From Leifsonia sp. fls2-241-R2A-40a (GTDB lineage: Bacteria > Actinomycetota > Actinomycetes > Actinomycetales > Microbacteriaceae), in contig NZ_JARVRS010000001.1 in the NCBI RefSeq assembly GCF_030209575.1, positions 2,914,001 through 2,978,000 on the forward strand: a stretch of DNA of 64,000 nt, in the 5' to 3' direction. Below are positions 58,802 through 64,000 of this stretch, piece after piece. Position 1 is the stretch's first letter; the number at the start of each line of letters is the position of its first letter. The notes below the pieces were generated by a model. The model was not told where the DNA came from, ran no database searches, and was given only the letters and a program-made list of their open reading frames with translations. A program made the position numbers and the translations under genes.

Positions 58802-59222
58802 GCCGGGCCGCGCCGGTGGGGGAGCGACGGTTCAAGCCGACCCGCTGAGGCTGGGCCGCATCCGCACGTCGTACAACCCGAGCCTCGACGGGACCGCCGA
58901 TCCCGGTGAGATCGTCTGGACGTGGGTGCCCTACGAGGAGGCGGACGGTCGCGGGAAGGACCGCCCGGTGCTCGTCGTCGCCTCCGAGCCGTCCGGCGCG
59001 GTGCTGGCCGTCGCGCTGACCAGCCAGGAGCACCCCGGCAGGCCCGAGTACCTCGCCATCGGCGCGGGGGACTGGGATGGGCGGCACCGGCCCAGCTTCG
59101 TGCGGCTCGACCGGGTGTTCCGCGTTCAGCAGTCGGGCATGCGTCGGGAAGGCGCTGCGCTCGACGTGCGCCGCTTCGACACGGTGCGCCGGGCGCTGGC
59201 CGCCCGCTACGGCTGGCGGTGA
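58716..59222 (+). CDS. PemK/MazF-like family protein, solitary
   Basis: A 168-residue protein with a PemK/MazF-like SH3-type barrel: LRLGRIRTSYNPSLDGTADP, GEIVWTWVPYEEADGRGKDR, PVLVVASEPSGAVLAVALTS and the C-terminal VRRFDTVRRALAARYGWR. Toxins of this fold cut mRNA, but there is no antitoxin gene beside it and the segment between strands is family-atypical, so toxin activity is not supported. The gene overlaps the Amt paralogue by 86 bases. The GTG at 58716 is preferred because of the TATCGT box; GTG 58707 and ATG 58725 are alternatives. The last 57 codons are duplicated 1.4 kb downstream. Confidence 0.75.
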   Translation: MASMRSVLTALTGLFRPSRPNRTASPPAEPGRAGGGATVQADPLRLGRIRTSYNPSLDGTADPGEIVWTWVPYEEADGRGKDRPVLVVASEPSGAVLAVALTSQEHPGRPEYLAIGAGDWDGRHRPSFVRLDRVFRVQQSGMRREGAALDVRRFDTVRRALAARYGWR

Positions 59223-59281
59223 GTCGCCCGCCGGAATGCACGAAACCCCCGGTTTGACGGCGGTTTTGTCGTGGTGGGCGA
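59049..59281 (+). repeat. Direct repeat, copy 1 (pemK 3' end to tRNA-Val 3' tip)
   Basis: A stretch covering the last 57 codons of the pemK-like gene, its terminator region and GTGGTGGGCGA, repeated at 60445-60678. The coding parts align without gaps and differ at 10 positions. The terminator copy here is decayed. The final 11 bases equal the reverse complement of the tRNA-Val 3' end including CCA. Confidence 0.85.
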
Positions 59282-59335
59282 GCATCGGGCACCACCGAGA
59301 TGCCTTTGCTACGCTCCGGCCAGCGAGGAGGTTGA

Positions 59336-59683
59336 ATGATGCAACGGGGTGCCGGAGCGGTCGGCCGCGCTTTACCGGCTCTGGTCATCGTGCTCGTCGC
59401 CGCCGGGTATGTGGCCTGTCTTGCTGGCGTGGCAGTCTCCCCGGCGCTCGTAGCTGAACCTGACCGCTTGCTAGGCGTTTTAAGGTCCGCGGAGCACCCC
59501 TGGCTCGAGGCGACGGTCGCGCATGCGCTGTACTGGCTGCTCGTTCTGGTGGCAGCGTCTGCCTGCGTCGCCGCCATCACCTTCGCGGGGTCGGCAGCTT
59601 TGCACCAACTCTCCGAAGCGGAACGAGTTCTGGAGGATGACCTCGGTCACACCACCCGCAGCATCGATCGAGGACTTCTCTAG
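59336..59683 (+). CDS. Hypothetical two-helix membrane protein
   Basis: A 115-residue protein I do not recognise. Two hydrophobic segments (near 13-35 and 62-85, ending ASACVAAITFAG) flank an outside loop, and a cytosolic tail of 30 residues contains SEAERVLEDDL. GAGGAGG lies 4 bases before ATG 59336 and 7 bases before ATG 59339, so the gene has a good ribosome site. It is the first gene inside the small island between the direct repeats. Expressed status is inferred only from the ribosome site. Confidence 0.6.
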   Translation: MMQRGAGAVGRALPALVIVLVAAGYVACLAGVAVSPALVAEPDRLLGVLRSAEHPWLEATVAHALYWLLVLVAASACVAAITFAGSAALHQLSEAERVLEDDLGHTTRSIDRGLL

Positions 59684-59760
59684 GACGCGGCTGTGTCCGA
59701 GAAGCGAACCGTCGCCAAGGCATCCGATGCCCGCCTACTGCCTGGCGAGGATCGTCGCGC

Positions 59761-59988
59761 TCATGATTGCCGCGACTCTACGTCTTCGCGTTTGGCCCTC
59801 CGCCAGTACCGGAAGTACATCACCGTCTGGGCGGTGAAAAGCAGACCAAGCGCGACGTTGATCCACCCGCTCATGCTCCCGAGGAGGACCAAGATGATGC
59901 CGCCGACCAGATTGAGCACCATCACCGCGGCGAACAGGAACGCGAAGTTCCGCCAATACTCGGGACGGCGCGTCGTCGGGTCGATCAC
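59761..59988 (-). CDS. Small hypothetical membrane protein
   Basis: A 75-residue protein with a polar start (VIDPTTRRPEYWRNF) and two transmembrane helices: AFLFAAVMVLNLVGGIILVL and INVALGLLFTAQTVMYF. It ends in a basic-acidic tail (RRAKREDVESRQS). The GTG at 59988 lies 8 bases after TACAGT; the frame is open to 60102 but that part is an Arg-Gly run antisense to another gene. Small two-helix proteins of this kind are common in actinobacteria and unassigned. Confidence 0.6.
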   Translation of the reverse strand: MIDPTTRRPEYWRNFAFLFAAVMVLNLVGGIILVLLGSMSGWINVALGLLFTAQTVMYFRYWRRAKREDVESRQS

Positions 59989-60032
59989 GAGACGCGACTG
60001 TACTCCGTGACACCGTTGCGCGAGCTCGTGCT

Positions 60033-60197
60033 CTAGAAAATGTCGACGGAGATGTTCAGGTCCTCGTCCTCGTCCTCGTCCTTGTCCTTGTCCTTGCCGC
60101 ACCTGATGCAGCGTTGATAGCGGGTGCCGTCCGGCGTGGTCTCTGTATGCCAGCGGTGCCGGTTGAACAGGCAGGTTTGGCTATGTCGGAGACACAC
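60033..60197 (-). CDS. Small zinc-ribbon-like protein with an acidic repeat tail
   Basis: A 54-residue frame: VCLRHSQTCLFNRHRWHTET, then PDGTRYQRCIRCGKDKDKDE and a run of Asp-Glu before DLNISVDIF. The C-x-H/R...Y-x-x-C-x2-CGK arrangement resembles the short actinobacterial proteins of the form C-x6-RH...DG..Y..C..CG, which may bind zinc. The Lys-Asp/Glu-Asp run is encoded by six tandem hexamers (60061-60095), three of one kind and three of another. The GTG start has no strong support. It follows the LuxR fragment by 7 bases on the same strand. Confidence 0.5.
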   Translation of the reverse strand: MCLRHSQTCLFNRHRWHTETTPDGTRYQRCIRCGKDKDKDEDEDEDLNISVDIF

Positions 60198-60204
60198 CGA
60201 ATGG

Positions 60205-60444
60205 TCATCGACTGATGATGCCGTGCTCCCGTGCGGCGCTCAGTGCAGTCACTCGGTCGTGCGCTCCAAGTTTGGTGTAGGCGTGCTCCAGGTGCTTGTT
60301 CACTGTCGAGGCGCTCACCCCGAGCCGGTACGCGATTGCGGCCGCGGTGGCGCCGGTGCTCAACGCGTCGAGGATCTCGACCTCGCGGCTTGTCAGGCCG
60401 AGACGGTCGGAGATCCTGGCGCACGCGAGAAGCAGTTCTCCTGT
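60205..60444 (-). pseudogene. LuxR-type regulator, C-terminal fragment
   Basis: Encodes only the last 80 residues of a LuxR-family regulator: LTSREVEILDALSTGATAAA and IAYRLGVSASTVNKHLEHAY form the DNA-binding helix-turn-helix, ending SAAREHGIISR. Upstream, at about 60445, the sequence switches abruptly into an antisense copy of the pemK 3' end, so the receiver or sensor part and the start are gone. The open frame that continues beyond is a shadow of that copy. It marks a recombination junction. Confidence 0.75.
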
Positions 60445-60618
60445 TACCTCGCCATCGGCGCGGGGAACTGGGATGGGCGGCACCGCCCCAGCTTCGTCCG
60501 GCTCGACCGGGTCTTCCGCGTGCAGCAGTCGGGTATGCGCCGCGAGGGCGCTGCGCTCGACGTGCGCCGCTTCGACACGGTGCGCCGGGCGCTGGCCGCG
60601 CGCTACGGCTGGCGGTGA
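60445..60618 (+). pseudogene. pemK-like gene, 3' remnant
   Basis: 57 codons and the stop, matching the end of the gene at 58716-59222 (YLAIGAGNWDGRHRPSFVRL to ARYGWR). Ten bases differ, nine of them synonymous; the one replacement is Asp to Asn. There is no start or upstream part. The pattern means both copies evolved as working genes before this one was truncated. Confidence 0.85.
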
Positions 60619-60637
60619 GTCGCCGGCCCGGACGCAC

Positions 60638-60664
60638 GAAACCCCCGGCGTGACCGGGGGTTTC
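60638..60664. terminator. Terminator between the pemK remnant and tRNA-Val
   Basis: A perfect 11-base stem (GAAACCCCCGG) with loop CGTGA, with TTTC at one end and its complement at the other. It can serve both the pemK direction and tRNA-Val on the minus strand. Confidence 0.75.
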
Positions 60665-60668
60665 GTTG

Positions 60669-60744
60669 TGGTGGGCGATACCAGACTCGAACTGATGACC
60701 TCTTCCGTGTGAAGGAAGCGCGCTACCAACTGCGCCAATCGCCC
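60669..60744 (-). tRNA. tRNA-Val (anticodon CAC)
   Basis: Seven-base acceptor stem GGGCGAT/ATCGCCC, D-arm GGCGCAGTTGGTAGCGC, anticodon stem CTTCC/GGAAG with loop TTCACAC, and T-loop TTCGAGT. CCA is encoded. A TAGTAT -10 candidate lies 30 bases upstream (60779-60774). Confidence 0.97.
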
Positions 60745-60850
60745 GTGCACCCGTCGAGCGGCTGCGAGATTCGATACTAGCCGACTCCAGGGGCCGGATG
60801 CACATCGGCGCAGGGCCTCCGAACGACACACCCGGACGGCGTAACCGGTT

Positions 60851-60879
60851 TTGTCTTGAGGCGGCGGATCGGATAGAGT
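60851..60879 (+). promoter_or_regulatory. Promoter of the tRNA-Gly gene
   Basis: TTGTCT and TAGAGT with exactly 17 bases between them, ending 34 bases before tRNA-Gly. Confidence 0.7.
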
Positions 60880-60913
60880 CTTTCAAGTGCCGCAGGGAAC
60901 TGCGGGGCGAAAT

Positions 60914-60986
60914 GCGGATGTAGCGCAGTTGGTAGCGCATCACCTTGCCAAGGTGAGGGTCGCGAGTTCGAGTCTCGTCATCCGCT
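60914..60986 (+). tRNA. tRNA-Gly (anticodon GCC)
   Basis: Acceptor GCGGATG/CATCCGC, anticodon loop TTGCCAA between TCACC and GGTGA, T-loop TTCGAGT. CCA is not encoded. First of three tRNAs on the plus strand. Confidence 0.97.
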
Positions 60987-61054
60987 CGAGTCGGCCCGGT
61001 CCACGGATCGGGCCTCTCAAGTACGGTACGGGTTTTATCCGTGTTGTGGCGTTC

Positions 61055-61125
61055 GGTGGATTGGCCGAGAGGCGAGGCAGCGGCCTGCAAAGCCGTATAC
61101 ACGGGTTCGAATCCCGTATCCACCT
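61055..61125 (+). tRNA. tRNA-Cys (anticodon GCA)
   Basis: Acceptor GGTGGAT/ATCCACC, anticodon loop CTGCAAA, T-loop TTCGAAT. CCA is not encoded. 68 bases after tRNA-Gly. Confidence 0.95.
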
Positions 61126-61151
61126 CGATCCTGAGCTTCGCGTTCAGGCTC

Positions 61152-61223
61152 GGGCGATTGGCGCAGCGGTAGCGCGCTTCCCTGACACGGAAGAGGTCAC
61201 TGGTTCGATCCCAGTATCGCCCA
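61152..61223 (+). tRNA. tRNA-Val (anticodon GAC)
   Basis: Acceptor GGGCGAT/ATCGCCC, anticodon stem CTTCC/GGAAG with loop CTGACAC, T-loop TTCGATC. CCA is not encoded. Its body closely resembles the tRNA-Val(CAC) on the other strand. Confidence 0.97.
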
Positions 61224-61229
61224 CAGAGA

Positions 61230-61255
61230 GAAACCCTCGGGAAACCGGGGGTTTC
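61230..61255 (+). terminator. Terminator of the tRNA cluster
   Basis: GAAACCC pairs with GGGTTTC around a G/C-rich inner part, 7 bases after tRNA-Val(GAC). Confidence 0.75.
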
Positions 61256-61306
61256 GTCGTTTCTCGTCTGCGTTGAGCGCACCTCAAGCGCGGTCCGTCC
61301 GCACAG

Positions 61307-61792
61307 CTAACGGGTGAGGAACGCGAGTTCGGTCTCCCACCGGGTCTTGCGCGGCTCCGTGCGCGGATCTGTGACCCAGATCTCGAATCGCGCAGCCCAG
61401 CTGGCTCCCGCGTCCGTTTCAGCGGAGTCGAACCGGATGTCCCGATTGTCCGCCCATTCGAAGAGGAGCCCGTGGGCGCGCAACGAGTGGTTGATATAGC
61501 GGAGGACGACGTAGGTGCCGGCGGGCATGACGCCCTCGGTGACCGTACTGTCGCCAGTTGCGTTCGCGAACGCGCCGACTTCTATGTCCATGTCGCCGGC
61601 CATGTCGACGGTGTGAAGCCTCATGAAGAACGGGCCTTCTGGCTCGACCCCGTTGGCCTGCAACCAGGCGATGAGAGCGGCGAGCAGGCGGTCGCGTTCC
61701 GCGAGCATGCCGCGAAACGGTGTGCGAGCTCTGATGCCGAGCGTTGGATGCGAATCTCGATACTCGACGCGCGGGCCGTCCACCACCTCCAT
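61307..61792 (-). CDS. GyrI-like small-molecule binding domain protein
   Basis: A 161-residue single-domain protein of the GyrI-like/AraC effector-binding type. It starts EVVDGPRVEYRDSHPTLGIR, has the repeated beta-alpha-beta halves with GPFFMRLHTVDMAGDMDIEV and MPAGTYVVLRYINHSL, and ends in TDPRTEPRKTRWETELAFL. Members bind drugs or other small ligands or inhibit gyrase; no ligand can be inferred here. The ATG at 61792 has AAGGGAG 5 bases upstream; the longer open frame is antisense to the DUF1931 gene. It is divergent from that gene, with 199 bases between them in which I see no further gene. Confidence 0.8.
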   Translation of the reverse strand: MEVVDGPRVEYRDSHPTLGIRARTPFRGMLAERDRLLAALIAWLQANGVEPEGPFFMRLHTVDMAGDMDIEVGAFANATGDSTVTEGVMPAGTYVVLRYINHSLRAHGLLFEWADNRDIRFDSAETDAGASWAARFEIWVTDPRTEPRKTRWETELAFLTR

Positions 61793-61991
61793 GTGTGCTC
61801 CCTTCGAGCCTTCCGCCTCACGGCCAGCGTGGCAGACAGAGCATCTCCCGCGGCTCATTGCCGCCGGTTCGCCGCGGCTTCGTCGTTTCTGGCGTTCCGA
61901 GATGCGCGCGAGGCTGTTCCGCGCGGCAGGGCCGGGGGTACTGTGAATCTGTTGTGCTTCCCATGAGGGGCGCAGCGGGAGCGATGACATC

Positions 61992-62441
61992 ATGCAACTC
62001 TTCGGTATCGCCAACTTCGAACGCTTCTTCCGCCAGGCGGCCAGCCTCGACGTCGACAAAGACGATCTCAGACGTTTCGACGATTTCGTCAACGACAGGA
62101 TCTACGACCTGCTGCTGCGGGGCGTGGCGAACGCGAAGGCCAACGGCCGCGACATCCTCGAGCCCCAGGACCTCCCAATCACGAAGGGTCTGCAGGAGTC
62201 GATCCACGCGTTCGAGGAGATCGACGAGGACGTGTCGATGGATGCGATCCTCGAACAGCTGACTCGACGCCCTCCCCTCGACATCTCCTACAGCGATGAG
62301 ACGGCGGAGAGGCTCCCGCAGATAGCCGGCGGCCTCGGTGTGGCGGTGGCCCGGACGATCCGGATCCTCGACGAGAAGGTGAAGAACCCGCAGACCGAGC
62401 ACTGGGAGAAGGCCGAGCGCGTCTTCGACGTGCTCCTCTAG
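61992..62441 (+). CDS. DUF1931 histone-fold protein
   Basis: A 149-residue member of DUF1931, whose Aquifex structure shows two histone folds fused in one chain. Residues 1-72 (GIANFERFFRQAASLDVDKD, ILEPQDLPITKGLQESIHAF) form the first fold and residues 75-149 (MDAILEQLTRRPPLDISYSD, GGLGVAVARTIRILDEKVKN) the second. No signal peptide or membrane segment. Whether it binds DNA is not established for bacteria of this group. GGGAG lies 10 bases before the ATG. Confidence 0.9.
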   Translation: MQLFGIANFERFFRQAASLDVDKDDLRRFDDFVNDRIYDLLLRGVANAKANGRDILEPQDLPITKGLQESIHAFEEIDEDVSMDAILEQLTRRPPLDISYSDETAERLPQIAGGLGVAVARTIRILDEKVKNPQTEHWEKAERVFDVLL

Positions 62442-62528
62442 CTCAGTTGAACGTGCCGGGGTCACAGCCGGTCGGGTGGCGTGGATGGACCATCTCCGGA
62501 TGGACGCGCGCCTCGTGGTTGATGCAGG

Positions 62529-62975
62529 TTATCGCGCCAGTTCGCCGGTGTACCGCATCAGCATCGAGTCGCGGCGTTCGAAGCCGAGGGATTCGTACAG
62601 CCGGATCGCCGACTGACGGCTCGGCCGTGAGGTCAGGTCCAGCGTCCTCACCCTTCGCTCGCGCGCGAATTCGATGACGGCCTCGAGCAACAGTCTGGCG
62701 ATCCCGCGCCCGCGGAGCGCCGAGTCGACGACGACGTCATCGAGGTGGCCGCGGACGCCGGTCGGCAGGGGGAACGACGCGAGGGTCGCCATGCCGACGA
62801 TGCGGCGGCCCTCGCGCGCGACGACGAGGTCTGTGCCGTCGTGCTCGAGCATCGACTCGAGGCGGCTGCGGTCGAAGGTCGCCGTCGAGGACAGCTGGGG
62901 GAGGAGCCGCTCGATGGCGGCGAGGTCGTCGTCCGTGAGCGAGTCAGCGACGTGGATGCGGATCTCGTCGGTCAT
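62529..62975 (-). CDS. GNAT family N-acetyltransferase
   Basis: A 148-residue acetyl-CoA-dependent acyltransferase. The acetyl-CoA loop is visible in DDVVVDSALRGRGIARLLLE (R-x-x-G-x-A type), followed by the beta-5/alpha-4 region TLDLTSRPSRQSAIRLYESL and GFERRDSMLMRY. The substrate is unknown. The ATG at 62975 is 6 bases after TACGCT. It is a single gene after the DUF1931 gene, on the other strand. Confidence 0.88.
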   Translation of the reverse strand: MTDEIRIHVADSLTDDDLAAIERLLPQLSSTATFDRSRLESMLEHDGTDLVVAREGRRIVGMATLASFPLPTGVRGHLDDVVVDSALRGRGIARLLLEAVIEFARERRVRTLDLTSRPSRQSAIRLYESLGFERRDSMLMRYTGELAR

Positions 62976-62981
62976 GGCTGC

Positions 62982-62987
62982 AGCGTA
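62982..62987 (-). promoter_or_regulatory. -10 box TACGCT, leaderless type
   Basis: TACGCT on the minus strand ends 6 bases before the GNAT ATG at 62975. Confidence 0.5.
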
Positions 62988-63050
62988 TCGGCGGTTCCTT
63001 GTGGAAGGTTCGCGAGCCGCGGGAGAGGACTATGTTCGGGTGGTCACTGA

Positions 63051-63308
63051 CGAAAAGGCTGCATTACGTTCCTCCGAGATAAGTCGACCACTCCCAAGCG
63101 CTTCAGAAGGCTGCGCTTCAACCCACTGCGGGAAACGCTGCCGTGGGTTGCGCTAGCGGTCGGGGTCTTCATGGCGATCAGCGGCGCGCTGGGGATTGCC
63201 TTCAACCCTCGGAGTGGCGCCCTTTACCTGGTGATGGGTATCGCGCTGGTCGTTGTGGGAGGCGGGGCGTTCTTTCTTTTCCGCTGGATGGCCAAACGCG
63301 GCGCGTAG
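63051..63308 (+). CDS. Small two-helix membrane protein, start unresolved
   Basis: Stop-to-stop frame of 85 codons. A basic segment (PKRFRRLRFNPLRETLPWVA) leads into two helices, WVALAVGVFMAISGALGIAF and LYLVMGIALVVVGGGAFFLF, and the end RWMAKRGA. This is a plausible small membrane protein, but no ATG or GTG occurs before the first helix (first ATG at 63171, inside it). Either the start is non-standard or a frameshift lies near 63050-63080, where the other frames carry ATG 63032 and GTG 63040. Function unknown. Confidence 0.45.
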   Translation, partial: RKGCITFLRDKSTTPKRFRRLRFNPLRETLPWVALAVGVFMAISGALGIAFNPRSGALYLVMGIALVVVGGGAFFLFRWMAKRGA

Positions 63309-63367
63309 CTCCCACCGATTGCTGCCGCCCTAGCTGCGATTCGCTCACTCCGACAACAGCGCCGTGG

Positions 63368-63511
63368 TCATGAGGGGGTCTCTTCGTCCGCCGGACCGGC
63401 CCCGGCGGCATCCCGGATACCTGCGGCGACCGCGCGTCGGATCACCCAGTAGAGCGAATAGAGACCGACCGCGGCGAGGACAACGGTCAGCGCCAGGCCG
63501 CTGAAGGCACT
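63368..63511 (-). pseudogene. Small membrane protein lacking a start codon
   Basis: 47 codons and a stop: SAFSGLALTVVLAAVGLYSL, YWVIRRAVAAGIRDAAGAGP, then ADEETPS. A single helix followed by RRAV..GIRDA is a common small actinobacterial membrane protein. The codon before SAF is CCG and no start exists further up, so the 5' end has been lost at the junction with the hydrolase fragment. Confidence 0.5.
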
Positions 63512-64000
63512 CGGAGCCGGACCACACCGCCACTGTTGAATCCGTCGCGCGGGACGTCGCCGCGGCCGCCCTCGACGGCAGCGATGGCTTCGACGTCGCG
63601 ATCGGCCACTCGTTCGGCGGTCTGGTTCTCGCGGCCGCCTCGCAGCGAATCGAAGCGAAACGGTTCGTGTTCGTCGATGCGCCGTTCTCGTCTCGAGGTG
63701 GCCATGACTTCGAGCAGACGCGTCGCGAGTACGAGGCTGAAGCGTCAGCCCGTACCGCGGATCGACTGGCGTCGCGGCCGGAGTTCACGGTACAGGATGT
63801 AGAGGTCGAAGCGCGTGCGGCCGAGCAGTTCGATGCGGCCACCGCGGCTGCCATCGCAGCCGGACCTGGCGGTGAGTGGTGGCCTCCGGCTCGATCGCTC
63901 GTGATCTGCGCAGAACCAAGCGACTACGTCACACCGGATGTCGCTGACGAGCTGAGTGGTCGTGGCGTCGAGGTCGTCAGCATCGCAGGTGCGAAGCACG
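63505..64000 (+). pseudogene. Alpha/beta hydrolase fragment, N-terminus missing, runs off the window
   Basis: The open frame begins after a TGA at 63502 and encodes SVARDVAAAALDGSDGFDVA, the nucleophile elbow IGHSFGGLVLAAAS, FVFVDAPFSSRGG and WWPPARSLVICAEPSDYVTP. The first strands with the oxyanion hole (normally about 50 residues) are missing and there is no ATG or GTG before the elbow. The 3' end lies outside the window. It is called a pseudogene because the missing part is structurally essential, unless a start further inside is used. Confidence 0.6.

Larger units (their letters stand above)
60445..60678 (+). repeat. Direct repeat, copy 2
   Basis: Partner of 59049-59281. It runs from the LuxR junction through the pemK remnant and an intact terminator into the 3' end of tRNA-Val. 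Confidence 0.85.

Noticed and set aside
58716-59222. A toxin-antitoxin module at the PemK-like gene
   Set aside because: No antitoxin-sized gene precedes or follows it. The flanks are the Amt paralogue and unrelated island genes.
60205-60831. A 208-codon LuxR regulator on the minus strand
   Set aside because: Only the last 80 codons are LuxR-like. The rest is antisense to the pemK remnant and runs through tRNA-Val.

Overview
The window is high-GC chromosomal DNA of an actinobacterium. The set of actinobacterial families (glnE beside glnA2, SepH, DUF3000, DUF3093, DUF3159, DUF3710, DUF4191, DUF4193, DUF7455, a separate ParE/ParC pair) and the gene order suggest Micrococcales, most likely Microbacteriaceae near Leifsonia. 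This placement is inferred from gene content only. Almost all of it is dense core genome. The last 5 kb are tRNA-rich, rearranged and carry broken genes.

Layout. 1-5.2 kb: 3' end of glnA2, glnE, an acyltransferase. 5.2-8.7 kb: an ECF42-type sigma factor with its DGPF/YCII partner, then glnA under a four-half-site GlnR box. 8.7-17.8 kb: RDD protein, DUF4191, lipA, lipB, a membrane pseudokinase-like protein, sucB, lpdA, pepA (lipoate synthesis beside 2-oxoacid dehydrogenase subunits). 17.9-25.9 kb: PAC2 protein, MFS carrier, sigA, then a cell-wall block (murT-like, gatD-like, two alanine racemase-like genes). 26-31 kb: parE and parC, convergent. 31-40 kb: phosphodiesterase, acyltransferase, sepH, DUF4193, DUF3093, dut-DUF3710-DUF3159, P-type ATPase. 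40-45 kb: acnA, dxs. 45-52 kb: merR with an amber codon, aldo/keto reductase, fadB, fadA, rnd, DUF3000. 52-59 kb: hydrolase, zapE, thiosulfate sulfurtransferase, sufE, amt under a second GlnR box, an amt paralogue, a PemK-like gene. 59-64 kb: a small island at the 3' end of tRNA-Val, four tRNAs, a GyrI-like protein, a DUF1931 histone-fold protein, a GNAT, and gene fragments.

How the genes work together. GlnA, GlnA2, GlnE and Amt form a nitrogen-assimilation set, and glnA and amt1 share the same GlnR operator pattern. LipA/LipB supply the lipoyl group carried by SucB and reoxidised by Lpd. FadA/FadB form a beta-oxidation pair.

Most interesting signals. (1) The two overlapping alanine racemase-like genes have complementary defects: one keeps the PLP half of the active site, the other keeps the catalytic tyrosine half, so together they could build one site as a heterodimer. 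(2) The neighbouring GatD-like protein has alanine where the glutaminase nucleophile should be, and neither it nor its MurT-like partner contains any cysteine. That argues against ordinary D-Glu amidation and fits a repurposed ligase in a lineage with group B peptidoglycan. (3) The second Amt has lost both pore histidines. (4) At least sixteen genes show TANNNT exactly 6 or 7 nt before the start codon, the mark of leaderless transcripts, and this settles several starts.
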